A stretch of DNA of 64,000 bases from positions 2,046,001 through 2,110,000 of the forward strand of contig NZ_CP060711.1 in NCBI RefSeq assembly GCF_014395425.1. Reading direction: 5' to 3'. The notes beneath the pieces were generated by a model. The model searched no databases and was not told where the DNA came from. It saw only the letters and a program-made list of their open reading frames with translations. Below are positions 50,507 to 58,794 of the stretch, one piece after another (position 1 is the first letter of the stretch; every line of letters starts with the position of its first letter). The stretch comes from Thermomonas brevis. Its GTDB lineage: Bacteria > Pseudomonadota > Gammaproteobacteria > Xanthomonadales > Xanthomonadaceae. The position numbers and the translations under genes were made by a program.

Positions 50507-50878
50507 ATGCGTCAATGGATTCTCGCGGCCGGTCTTGCGCTGTGCGCGTTTGCGGCCCAAGCCGATGGCCTGGAAAACAAGTGGCGGCTGGAAGTCAGCG
50601 GCAACGCCAAGACCGCCGGCCAGATCGTGGTGCAGGTGTCGCCGGAGAAGGGCGAACCGATCCGCGCGACCGCGCAGATCCCCGCCGGCACGGCGGAGAA
50701 CGACGTGGCCCGCAACGTCAGCACGGCGCTGCAGATGGCGGCCAGCGGCCACTACAGCGTGGAGGTGGACGACGGCGAAGACGTGCTGGTGAAGAAGAAG
50801 GACGGCGAGCGCGACTTCGCGGTGACCGTGGTGGAAAACACGGTGCAGGGCGTGACCGTCAACGTGGACACGGAATAA
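50507..50878 (+). CDS. Small secreted protein of unknown function
   Basis: 123 residues with a clear signal peptide (MRQWILAAGLALCAFAAQA, cleavage near 19). The mature part alternates beta-strand-like segments (WRLEVSGNAKTAGQIVVQVS, HYSVEVDDGEDVLVKKKDG) and has no cysteine. CAAGGAGCAATGCC precedes the ATG. A strong terminator follows, so it is monocistronic. Periplasmic location is predicted; no function is known. Confidence 0.75.
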   Translation: MRQWILAAGLALCAFAAQADGLENKWRLEVSGNAKTAGQIVVQVSPEKGEPIRATAQIPAGTAENDVARNVSTALQMAASGHYSVEVDDGEDVLVKKKDGERDFAVTVVENTVQGVTVNVDTE

Positions 50879-50909
50879 GCCGGGCATCCGCGTTCGCGCG
50901 ATGCGTTCG

Positions 50910-50945
50910 GGAAGGCGGAGCCGGCGGGCTCCGCCTTCCTTTTTG
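50910..50945 (+). terminator. Rho-independent terminator
   Basis: 13-bp perfect stem GGAAGGCGGAGCC/GGCTCCGCCTTCC with a GGCG loop, followed by TTTTTGC. Confidence 0.9.
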
Positions 50946-51032
50946 CATGGGCCGCCAGCGTCTTGCCGAGATGCATGGCCCCGCCGCCCAGACGGTAGAC
51001 TCCCGGGCTGATTCCCTCAGCGAGAAGACTTC

Positions 51033-52133
51033 ATGTCGGCGTTCCGAACCCTGCGTGTCGCGATGGTGGCCACCCTGTTCGCGGCGGCGGCCGCGCATGC
51101 CGGCGAGCCGAGCCTGCCGCCCGAGCAGTCGCAGCTGCTTTCCAGCATTTCCGCCGCCGCGATGCGCGGGCACCTGTCCTTCCTGGCGTCGGATGCGCTG
51201 GAAGGGCGCGGCACGCCGTCGCGCGGGCTGGACATCGCCGCCGAATACATCGCCTCGCAGTTCCGCGCCGCGGGGCTGGAGCCGCTGGGCGACGACGGCT
51301 ACTTCCAGACCGCGGACTGGCGGAAAATCGCGCCCAAGCGCGAAATCGCCAAGTACGCCGATGCGCCGGCGCCGCTGCTGGTGCGCAACGTGGTGGGCCT
51401 GCTGCGCGGCTCCGATCCGGAACTCGCCAAGACCTACGTGCTGGTCACCGCGCACTACGACCACGTCGGCATCCGCGAGGGCAAGGGCGACGATCCGATC
51501 TACAACGGCGCCAACGACGACGGCAGCGGCACGGTGTCGGTGATCGAACTGGCCCGCGCGTTCGCGGCGCAGAAGCAGCGGCCGAAGCGCAGCATCGTGT
51601 TCATGACGGTGTTCGGCGAGGAGCACGGCCTGGTGGGGTCGCGCTACTACGGCAAGCATCCGCTGGTGCCGGTGGCCGACACCGTGGCCGACATCAACCT
51701 GGAGCAGATCGGCCGCACCGACGACAGCGAGGGGCCGCAGGTGCGCGCCGCCGCCATCACCGGCGCCGATTATTCGGAAGTGGGCGACGTGCTGCGCAAG
51801 GCCGGCGAGTCGACCGGCATCCGCATCACCAGGCATCCGGTGAACAGCGACCGCTATTTCGGCGCCAGCGACAATCAGGCGCTGGCCGACCTGGGCGTGC
51901 CCGCGCACACCATCAGCGTGGCCTACGAGTTCCCGGACTACCACGGCCCCGCCGACACCTGGGACAAGATCGACTACGACAACATGGCGGCGATCGACCG
52001 CACCGTGGCGCTGGCGATCCTGACCATCGCCAACGACCCGCAGGCGCCGCGCTGGAACGCCGCCAATCCGAAGGCCGCGAAGTACGTGGAAGCGGCGCGG
52101 GTGCTGCAGGCCGGCAAGCAGGAAGCGAAGTAG
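51033..52133 (+). CDS. M28-family metallopeptidase, exported
   Basis: 366-residue zinc aminopeptidase with a signal peptide (ALRTL..AHA, cleavage near residue 24). Zinc ligands and catalytic residues are His in TAHYDHVG, Asp in GANDDGSG, Glu pair in VFGEEHGLVGS, Asp/Glu in ADINLEQIG and His in FPDYHGPADTWDKID. It probably releases N-terminal residues from peptides in the periplasm. The gene stands alone between two hairpins. Confidence 0.9.
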   Translation: MSAFRTLRVAMVATLFAAAAAHAGEPSLPPEQSQLLSSISAAAMRGHLSFLASDALEGRGTPSRGLDIAAEYIASQFRAAGLEPLGDDGYFQTADWRKIAPKREIAKYADAPAPLLVRNVVGLLRGSDPELAKTYVLVTAHYDHVGIREGKGDDPIYNGANDDGSGTVSVIELARAFAAQKQRPKRSIVFMTVFGEEHGLVGSRYYGKHPLVPVADTVADINLEQIGRTDDSEGPQVRAAAITGADYSEVGDVLRKAGESTGIRITRHPVNSDRYFGASDNQALADLGVPAHTISVAYEFPDYHGPADTWDKIDYDNMAAIDRTVALAILTIANDPQAPRWNAANPKAAKYVEAARVLQAGKQEAK

Positions 52134-52289
52134 GCGTCACGCGATTGCATGCGCCCGCCGGATGGCGGGCTGCGATGCGGGAGGGATCGAGCGACATTGG
52201 GCGTTCGCCTGTTTTGTCGGGGATCGACCACCGCACAGGCTGCGAAAGTCGCGGATGCAGGCGAGCGCGATGCCGCAGTGCCGGAAGGT

Positions 52290-52317
52290 GCACGCGCCGT
52301 CCTTGGGCGGCGCGTGC
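52290..52317. terminator. Hairpin between convergent genes
   Basis: 10-bp perfect stem GCACGCGCCG/CGGCGCGTGC with an 8-nt loop, between the M28 peptidase and the convergent lipocalin gene. No T-run, so it may act only as an RNA 3'-end protector. Confidence 0.5.
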
Positions 52318-52359
52318 ATGTGGATAGGGCACGGCGACTAACCGCGCCTCTCTGTCAGA

Positions 52360-52869
52360 TCAGCCGCGCTGCTCGCTCTCCCGATGCACCTGCCCGCTCT
52401 GCTGCGGATGGATCAGGTCGTCGAGCTCGTAGCCTTGCGCGCGGGCGGCCTCCAGCCACATCGCCTTGACGGTGGCGTCCATCTGCGGCTGGCGATGCAG
52501 CAGCCACAGGTACTTCCGATCCGGGTCGCCGACCAGCGCGGTCTGGTAGTCGGCGTCCAGGCGCAGGATCCAGTAATCGCCCTTGGTGAACGGAATCCAG
52601 CGCAGGCCTTCCGGCAGGAAGGTCACTTCCAGCTTGCCGTGGGTGTCGTCGGTCGGCTTGGCCTGGCCCTCGGCGATTTCCACCTTGCCTTCCTCGTTGA
52701 TGCAGGCGTTGACCACGCGCACCGCGCCGGAGTCGTCCAGCGAATAGGTGGCGGTGATGTCGCGCGCGGTCTTGTCCTCGTGGCGCATCGGCTTGCGCGC
52801 GATCTCGTACCACGTACCGAGGTAGCGCTGCAGGTCGACGTGGGGAACGGTGGTGGGGGCGTGCGTCAT
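52360..52869 (-). CDS. Lipocalin-family protein (Blc-like)
   Basis: 169-residue protein with the bacterial lipocalin signature YLGTWYEIARKPMR near the N-terminus and the conserved YWILRLDADYQTALVGDPDRKYLWLLHRQP. It folds as a beta-barrel that binds fatty acids or lysophospholipids. Unlike E. coli Blc there is no lipoprotein signal peptide, so it is probably cytosolic here. The reason for this location is unclear. Confidence 0.9.
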   Translation of the reverse strand: MTHAPTTVPHVDLQRYLGTWYEIARKPMRHEDKTARDITATYSLDDSGAVRVVNACINEEGKVEIAEGQAKPTDDTHGKLEVTFLPEGLRWIPFTKGDYWILRLDADYQTALVGDPDRKYLWLLHRQPQMDATVKAMWLEAARAQGYELDDLIHPQQSGQVHRESEQRG

Positions 52870-52978
52870 CGTGGGATCCGGCGTTTGGGGGAAGCCGGAG
52901 GATGGCGGCGCGCGGGCATTCGCTGTGTGAAGGACGGCGGCGAGCGCCGCGACGGACGCATCGCCGCTCGGCGCGGAT

Positions 52979-53998
52979 TCAGCTCGCGGCGAAGAACCGC
53001 GCGAACGCGGCGATCGTGCGGTCGATGCCGGCGTCGTCCACGTCCAGATGCGTCACCAGCCGCAGCGTCGGCAGGTAGCCGATGCTGATGCGGATGCCGG
53101 CCTCGCGCAGATGCGCGTCGAGCGCGCGCAGGCGTTCGGTCGGCACGTCGATGAAGACCATGTTGGTGTGCCGGCCGAGCAGGGCGATGCCGTCGATGGT
53201 GCCCAGCCCTTCGGCGAGCCGGATCGCGCGCGCGTGGTCGTCGGCCAGCCGTTCGACGTGGTGGTCGAGCGCGTGCAGGCAGGCCGCCGCCAGCATGCCG
53301 GCCTGGCGCCAGCCGCCGCCGCAGACCTTGCGCCAGCGCCGCGCCTTGTCGATCAGTGATTGCGGGCCGACCAGCACCGAGCCGACCGGCGCGCCGAGGC
53401 CCTTCGACAGGCAGACCGAGACGGTGTCGAAATGCCGCGCGATCTCCCGCGCCGGCACGCCGCAGGCCACCGCCGCGTTGAACAGGCGCGCGCCGTCGAG
53501 ATGGAAGCCGAGCCCGTGCGCACGCGCGAATTCGCCCGCATCGCGCAGGTAGTCCAGCGGCAGCGTGCGGCCGTGCCAGGTGTTCTCCAGCGCCAGCAGC
53601 CGGGTGCGCGCGAAGTGCGGATCGTCCGGCTTGATTGCCGCGGCGACGCGCTCCAGCGGCAGCGAGCCGTCCTCGGCCTGCACGATGGGCTGCGGCTGGA
53701 TCGAGCCCAGCACCGCCGCGCCGCCGCCCTCGAACTTGTAGGTGTGCGCGTCCATGCCGACGATGTATTCGTCGCCGCGCTCGCAGTGCGCCAGCAGCGC
53801 GAGCAGGTTGGACTGGGTGCCGCTGGGCACGAACAGGCCGGCCTCGAAACCCAGGTCGTCGGCCAACCGCCGCTGCAATGCGTTGACGGTGGGGTCTTCG
53901 CCGTAGACGTCGTCGCCGACCGCCGCGTCGAGCATCGCAGCCCGCATCGCCGCGGTCGGTTGCGTCACCGTGTCGCTGCGCAGATCGACCTGCTTCAT
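52979..53998 (-). CDS. ltaE: Low-specificity L-threonine aldolase
   Basis: 339-residue PLP enzyme that splits threonine to glycine and acetaldehyde. N-terminal VDLRSDTVTQPTAAMR, the metal/PLP region FVPSGTQSNLLAL, HLDGARLFNAA and the Schiff-base lysine in SVCLSKGLGAPVGSVL are conserved. The ATG at 53998 was chosen because AGGAG lies five bases upstream; a GTG two codons earlier has no spacing for a ribosome site. It stands alone. Confidence 0.93.
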   Translation of the reverse strand: MKQVDLRSDTVTQPTAAMRAAMLDAAVGDDVYGEDPTVNALQRRLADDLGFEAGLFVPSGTQSNLLALLAHCERGDEYIVGMDAHTYKFEGGGAAVLGSIQPQPIVQAEDGSLPLERVAAAIKPDDPHFARTRLLALENTWHGRTLPLDYLRDAGEFARAHGLGFHLDGARLFNAAVACGVPAREIARHFDTVSVCLSKGLGAPVGSVLVGPQSLIDKARRWRKVCGGGWRQAGMLAAACLHALDHHVERLADDHARAIRLAEGLGTIDGIALLGRHTNMVFIDVPTERLRALDAHLREAGIRISIGYLPTLRLVTHLDVDDAGIDRTIAAFARFFAAS

Positions 53999-54262
53999 CT
54001 CCACTCCTCGCCCATGCGTCGGGAGGCAACTTTACTTCGGAAGAAGCGCGCGACGCCGTGCCTTGAGACTGCGGATGGAGCCATCGCGTGAATGCGACGC
54101 GCGATTAGCGCGGTTCGCAAATCCTGTGGTTAAGCGCGCGTCGATGTTCAGTTTCGGCGGCGGTGCACGTTCAGACCGCGCCCGTAAGGTGCGGGTTGCC
54201 GGTTGCGTAGTGCGCAGCGGCAACCGATCCGTTTTGATCCCCCGCAGAACGAGGAAACCAAC

Positions 54263-54613
54263 ATGAGCAAGATTCGCACCCCCCTGATCCTGTCCACTGC
54301 GCTGGCAGCGGCCTTCGCCGCATCCGGCGCCTTCGCCCAGGACGCCGGCGCGCAGCAGCAGACGCCGCCGCCGCAGGAAACCACCCAGACGCCGCCGCCC
54401 GCGCAGACCGGCGAACCGGCCAAGAAGAGCTGGGGCGAGCTGGACGCCGACGGCAACGGCAGCCTGAGCATCAGCGAAGCCGGCGCGCTGGACAGCCTGG
54501 CCAAGGTGTTCCCGCAGGCCGATGCCGACGGCAACGGCGAGCTGACCCAAGACGAGTACAAGGCGTGGTTGGCCAACAACGGCAGCGGCAGCAAGGACGT
54601 TCCGAAGAAGTAA
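54263..54613 (+). CDS. Secreted EF-hand protein
   Basis: 116 residues with a signal peptide (MSKIRTPLILSTALAAAFAASGAFA) and a Pro/Gln-rich linker. Two EF-hand calcium loops follow, DADGNGSLSISE and DADGNGELTQDE. Calcium binding in the periplasm is likely. GAGGAA precedes the ATG. Small EF-hand proteins of this kind are common in the Xanthomonadaceae; the partner is unknown. A terminator follows. Confidence 0.88.
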   Translation: MSKIRTPLILSTALAAAFAASGAFAQDAGAQQQTPPPQETTQTPPPAQTGEPAKKSWGELDADGNGSLSISEAGALDSLAKVFPQADADGNGELTQDEYKAWLANNGSGSKDVPKK

Positions 54614-54700
54614 TCCGGACGACGGCACGGCCTGCTGATATCTCCCCCACGAGACAACAACGGCACGCAAGGATGCGTCGAGCAGGACGCGTTGTGGCAA

Positions 54701-54729
54701 GAAGGGCGGCGCAAGCCGCCCTTCGTTTT
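54701..54729 (+). terminator. Rho-independent terminator
   Basis: 10-bp stem GAAGGGCGGC/GCCGCCCTTC with a GCAA loop, followed by GTTTTG, downstream of the EF-hand gene. Confidence 0.82.
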
Positions 54730-54873
54730 GCGCGGGAACGGCGCGCGTGATGCATCGTGCATCGGCGCGCTGATGCGCCAGCCATCATCAAGCGCATCGC
54801 GCGCCGCCTCGGGCCGATCTACGTGCCGCGCATCGTAAAATCGCGCGTCTTTCCGCGATAGAAGCCACGCACG

Positions 54874-55215
54874 ATGACCACGCTCCCGCCCTGCCCGAAG
54901 TGCAACTGCGAATACACCTACGAGGACGGCGCGCTGCTGGTCTGCCCCGAGTGCGCGCACGAGTGGTCGCCGGCCGGCGAAGCGGCGGCCGAGGACGAGG
55001 CGAAGGTGGTGAAGGACGCGGTGGGCAACCTGCTGCAGGACGGCGATACCGTCACCGTCATCAAGGACCTGAAGGTGAAGGGTTCATCGCTGGTGGTGAA
55101 GGTGGGCACCAAGGTGCGCAACATCCGCTTGGTCGACGGCGACCACGACATCGACTGCAAGATCGACGGCATCGGCCAGATGGGCCTGAAGTCGGAGTTC
55201 GTGAAGAAGGCCTGA
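54874..55215 (+). CDS. yjdM: YjdM (PhnA) zinc-ribbon protein
   Basis: 113-residue protein of the YjdM/PhnA family. The N-terminal zinc ribbon has [10 protein letters not shown] and [11 protein letters not shown]; the C-terminal SH3-like part contains [17 protein letters not shown] and [20 protein letters not shown], which are family hallmarks. Not required for phosphonate use despite the old name; function unknown. Confidence 0.93.
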   Translation: MTTLPPCPKCNCEYTYEDGALLVCPECAHEWSPAGEAAAEDEAKVVKDAVGNLLQDGDTVTVIKDLKVKGSSLVVKVGTKVRNIRLVDGDHDIDCKIDGIGQMGLKSEFVKKA

Positions 55216-55329
55216 GCCGGCTTGCCCGGATTGACCTGGATCAGCCGCGGCGGCTTTCGTCGCCCGCGTTCGTGCGTCGCGTCGGATAACCCGTACCGAA
55301 AAGGTTCTGATTAAGCGAGGCGGCACACG

Positions 55330-55740
55330 ATGGACATCCAGAGGTACTACCACGACCACGCGGCGATCTTCCGGCAGATCAACGCGCTGCGCGAACTGTC
55401 GCGCGCCGGCGTGCGCGAGAACGCGGTGCGCATCAGCGAGCTGATCACCGGCACGGCCAGCCACATCAAGTTCCACCTGGCGGCCGAGGATCGGGTGCTG
55501 TACCCCGCGCTGGTGCGTTCCGGCGATGCGCAGGTGGCGGCGATGAGCGGGCGTTACCAGGAGGAGATGCAGGGCATCGCCCGCGCGTTCGCCGGCTTCG
55601 TCGCGCGCTGGCGGGTGCCGTCGCGGCTGATGGCCGATCCGGACGGCTTCCGCCGCGACGCCAACGTCGTGCTGCGCGCGCTGTTCGAGCGGCTGCAGCG
55701 CGAGAGCGTCGAGCTGTATCCGGCCGCCGAGGCGGCCTGA
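55330..55740 (+). CDS. Hemerythrin-domain protein
   Basis: 136-residue four-helix protein. Possible di-iron ligands are His in YHDHAAIF, His-x4-His/Glu in HIKFHLAAEDRVLYP and a C-terminal Glu (RESVELYP); the second half has fewer ligands than classical hemerythrin, so metal binding may be incomplete. Such proteins sense or carry oxygen or NO. The gene is preceded by about 110 bp of non-coding sequence. Confidence 0.82.
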   Translation: MDIQRYYHDHAAIFRQINALRELSRAGVRENAVRISELITGTASHIKFHLAAEDRVLYPALVRSGDAQVAAMSGRYQEEMQGIARAFAGFVARWRVPSRLMADPDGFRRDANVVLRALFERLQRESVELYPAAEAA

Positions 55741-55821
55741 GCGAGACGAACGGCGGATTCCGGCGGCGGGCGAGATGCGGGCGCGACGCGCACGGGCGCC
55801 TCGCGTTCGTAGAATGGGCAG

Positions 55822-56565
55822 ATGGAACCCGCAAGCACGCGCGATGGCATCGCGATGGTCGGCTTCGACGCCGACGACACCCTCTGGCGCAGCCAGGACT
55901 ACTTCGACGAGGCGCAGGCGCAGTTCGAGCGCATCGTCTCCGCCTACGTGGACCTGTCCGACGTCGGCAGGCGCCTGTACGAATACGAGTCGCGCAACAT
56001 CGCCGTATTCGGCTACGGCGTGAAGGGCATGGCGCTGTCGATGGTGGAGGCGGCGGTGGAGATCACCGGCGCGCGCATCAGCGCCGGCGACATCCACCGC
56101 ATCGTCGGCATCGCCAAGGAGCTGCTGCGGCATCCGGTCGAAGTCCTCGACGGCGTGCGCGAGGCGGTGGAAGCGGTGGCCGCGGACTGGCCGGTGGTGC
56201 TGATCACCAAGGGCGACCTGTTCCATCAGGAGCAGAAGGTGCGCGACAGCGGGCTGGCCGACCTGTTCCGCCGCATCGAGATCGTCAGCGAGAAGGACCC
56301 GCCCACCTATGCGCGGCTGCTGGAGGAATTCGGCGTGCCGGCCTCGCGCTTCCTGATGGTGGGCAACTCGCTGCGCTCGGACGTCGCGCCGGTGCTGGAG
56401 CTCGGCGGCTGGGGCGTGCACGTGCCGTACCACACTACTTGGGCGCACGAGGCGGAGGCGCAGCTGCGCCACGGCGGCGAGCGGATGCGCGCGGTCGCCG
56501 CCATCGCCGAGCTGCCGCAGGCGGTGCGGGAGCTGGACGCGATCGCGTCCGGGGCGGCGCGATGA
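55822..56565 (+). CDS. HAD-family hydrolase
   Basis: 247-residue phosphatase-like protein with motif I GFDADDTLWRS, motif II LITKGDLFHQ, motif III lysine in SEKDPPTY and motif IV VGNSLRSDVAPVLELGG. A cap domain (about 30-110) lies between motifs I and II. The substrate is unknown. It resembles the HAD gene at 18049-18762 in layout but is not close. It ends before the SDR gene starts. Confidence 0.88.
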   Translation: MEPASTRDGIAMVGFDADDTLWRSQDYFDEAQAQFERIVSAYVDLSDVGRRLYEYESRNIAVFGYGVKGMALSMVEAAVEITGARISAGDIHRIVGIAKELLRHPVEVLDGVREAVEAVAADWPVVLITKGDLFHQEQKVRDSGLADLFRRIEIVSEKDPPTYARLLEEFGVPASRFLMVGNSLRSDVAPVLELGGWGVHVPYHTTWAHEAEAQLRHGGERMRAVAAIAELPQAVRELDAIASGAAR

Positions 56566-56600
56566 GCGCGGCCGACGGCACTCACGACAAGGGGAAACGG

Positions 56601-57476
56601 ATGATCGATCTGACGGGAAGGACGGCCATCGTCACTGGCGCCGGCGGCGGCTTGGGACGCGCGCATGCGTTGCTGCTCGCGCAGCGCGGGGCGAAGGTGG
56701 TGGTGAACGATCTTGGCGACGGCGCCGACGCGGTGGTCGAGGAGATCCGAGCCGCCGGCGGACAGGCGCGCGCGGCGAAGTGTTCGGTCACCGATGCCGA
56801 GGCGGTGCAGGCGATGGCGGACGCGACGCTGGCCGAGTGGGGCCGCATCGATATCCTGGTCAACAACGCCGGCATCCTGCGCGACAAGAGCTTCGCCAAG
56901 ATGGATCTGGCCGATTTCCGGCTGGTGCTGGACGTTCACGTGATGGGCGCCGCCCACTGCACCAGGGCGGTGTGGGAGGCGATGCGCGCGCAGGGTTACG
57001 GCCGCATCGTGATGACCACTTCGTGCAGCGGCCTGTTCGGCAACTTCGGCCAGGCCAACTACGCGGCGGCGAAGATGGCGCTGGTCGGGATGATGCAGAC
57101 GCTGGGCATCGAGGGCGCGAAGCACGACATCCGCGTCAACTGCCTCGCGCCGACCGGCGCGACCCGGATGATGGAAGGCATCCTGCCGCCGGAGCAGTTG
57201 TCGAAGTTCAAGCCGGAGCTGGTCAGCCCGGCGGTGCTGGCGCTGGTGTCCGAGGATGCGCCCAATCGCGCCATCCTCAGCGCCGGGGCGGGGAGCTTCG
57301 AGCTGGTGCAGCTGACGATGACGCAGGGGATCGCCTTGGGCGAAGCGGCGACGGCGGAAGCCATCCTGGCGCAGTGGCAGGCGCTGGCGGATCGCGGCGA
57401 TGCGCTGGTGCCGGAAACGGGGTTCGACCAGGCACGCCATGAATTGCACAAGGGCGGGTTTCACTTCGAGGCTTGA
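56601..57476 (+). CDS. Short-chain dehydrogenase/reductase (hydroxyacyl-CoA type)
   Basis: 291-residue NAD(P)-dependent oxidoreductase. The coenzyme loop is TGAGGGLGRAHALLLA, and the catalytic set is Asn in VNNAGIL, Ser in TTSCSGLFGNFG, and Tyr/Lys in NYAAAK. The sequence VVVNDLGD resembles the (R)-hydroxyacyl-CoA dehydrogenase part of peroxisomal multifunctional enzyme type 2, so a beta-oxidation role is likely. The start at 56601 follows AAGGGGAAACGG; an upstream ATG at 56562 overlapping the HAD stop is a possible alternative. Confidence 0.86.
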   Translation: MIDLTGRTAIVTGAGGGLGRAHALLLAQRGAKVVVNDLGDGADAVVEEIRAAGGQARAAKCSVTDAEAVQAMADATLAEWGRIDILVNNAGILRDKSFAKMDLADFRLVLDVHVMGAAHCTRAVWEAMRAQGYGRIVMTTSCSGLFGNFGQANYAAAKMALVGMMQTLGIEGAKHDIRVNCLAPTGATRMMEGILPPEQLSKFKPELVSPAVLALVSEDAPNRAILSAGAGSFELVQLTMTQGIALGEAATAEAILAQWQALADRGDALVPETGFDQARHELHKGGFHFEA

Positions 57477-57503
57477 AGCGGGCGGCTGGGGGTTGCGTCG
57501 CTT

Positions 57504-57601
57504 GCGCCAGCGGGCTTCCCCCTTGCGCGAATGTCCCCCGGCAGCGGCCTGCGCCCGCTGCCTCCTCCTTGATTTCGCACAAGGGGGAAGCCCGCTGGCG
57601 C
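57504..57601. repeat. Long inverted repeat (22-bp arms)
   Basis: Arms at 57504-57525 (GCGCCAGCGGGCTTCCCCCT...) and 57580-57601 are perfect reverse complements of each other, with a 54-nt loop that itself has short inverted parts (GCAGCGG...CCGCTGC). It lies between the SDR and convergent prpF genes. It looks like a dispersed REP/MITE-like repeat unit and may also terminate transcription. Confidence 0.75.
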
Positions 57602-57611
57602 TCCTGCTTGC

Positions 57612-58793
57612 TTAGTCCTGCGGGACTCGCACCCAGCCTTCCATCAGCACGCGCGCGCTGCGGCTCATCACGGCGCGCGTCACGGTCCATTGGCCGTCGA
57701 CCTGCTCGACCGATGCGCCCACGCGCAGCGTGCCGGATGGATGACCGAAGCGGACGGCATCGCGCGTTCCGCCGCCCGCGGCGATGTTCACCAGCGTGCC
57801 CGGCACCGCCGCCGCCGTCGCGATGGCGACCGAGGCCGTGCCCATCATCGCGTGGTGCAGCTTGCCCATCGACATCGCGCGCACGTTGAGGTCGATAGCG
57901 TCGGCGGCGATGCGCTTGCCGCTGGACGAAACGTAGTCCTTCGGCGGCGCGACGAACGCCACCTTCGGCGTGTGCTGGCGCGTCGCGGCTTCTTCCGGCG
58001 TCTTGATCAGACCCATGCGCAGCGCGCCGGCCACGCGGATCGCTTCAAGCGCAGCCAGCGCAGCCTTGTCGTCGTTGATCGCCGGCTGCAATTCCGTGCC
58101 GTCGTAGCCAATGGCGGAAGCCTCCACGAACACGGTGGGAATGCCGGCGGTGATCATGGTCGTCTTGAGCGTGCCGATGCCGGGCACGTCGAGCTCGTCG
58201 ACGAGGTTGCCGGTCGGGAACATCGAGCCACCGTCGCCCTCGTCATCCGAGGGATTGACGAACTCCAGCACGATCTCCGCTGCCGGAAACGTCACGCCGT
58301 CCAGCTCGAAGTCGCCGGTTTCCTGCACCTGTCCGCCCGTGATCGGCACGTGCACGAGGATGGTCTTGCCGATGTTGGCCTGCCACACCCGCACGGTCAC
58401 GCTGCCGTCCTGCGGAATGCGCTCGGCGGGAATGAAGCCGTTGGCGACCGCGAACGGCCCCACCGCCGTGGACAGGTTGCCGCAGTTGCCCGACCAGTCC
58501 ACGAAGGCGGTGTCGATGCTGACCTGCCCGTACAGATAGTCCACGTCGTGATCCGGCACGGAGGCCGGCGCGACGATCACCGTCTTGCTGGTGCTCGACG
58601 TCGCCCCGCCCATGCCGTCGGTGTGCTTGCCGTAGGGATCGGGCGAGCCGATCACCCGCATCAGCAGCGCGTCGCGCGCCGGGCCGGGCACGCGCGCGGC
58701 CTCGGGCAGGTCTTCGAGGCGGAAGAACACGCCCTTCGACGTGCCGCCGCGCATGTAGGTGGCGGGGATGCGGAGCTGCGGCTTGAAGTCCAT
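57612..58793 (-). CDS. prpF: 2-methylaconitate cis-trans isomerase PrpF
   Basis: 393-residue PrpF. It isomerises 2-methyl-trans-aconitate made by AcnD to the cis form in the methylcitrate cycle of propionate breakdown. IPATYMRGGTSKGVFFRLEDLP, GMGGATSSTSKTVIV and DWSGNCGNLSTAVGPFA (with the catalytic cysteine region) are conserved. It starts 1 bp downstream of the acnD stop, so the two are one operon. No prpB, prpC or prpR is next to it. Confidence 0.95.
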   Translation of the reverse strand: MDFKPQLRIPATYMRGGTSKGVFFRLEDLPEAARVPGPARDALLMRVIGSPDPYGKHTDGMGGATSSTSKTVIVAPASVPDHDVDYLYGQVSIDTAFVDWSGNCGNLSTAVGPFAVANGFIPAERIPQDGSVTVRVWQANIGKTILVHVPITGGQVQETGDFELDGVTFPAAEIVLEFVNPSDDEGDGGSMFPTGNLVDELDVPGIGTLKTTMITAGIPTVFVEASAIGYDGTELQPAINDDKAALAALEAIRVAGALRMGLIKTPEEAATRQHTPKVAFVAPPKDYVSSSGKRIAADAIDLNVRAMSMGKLHHAMMGTASVAIATAAAVPGTLVNIAAGGGTRDAVRFGHPSGTLRVGASVEQVDGQWTVTRAVMSRSARVLMEGWVRVPQD

Positions 58794-58794
58794 G

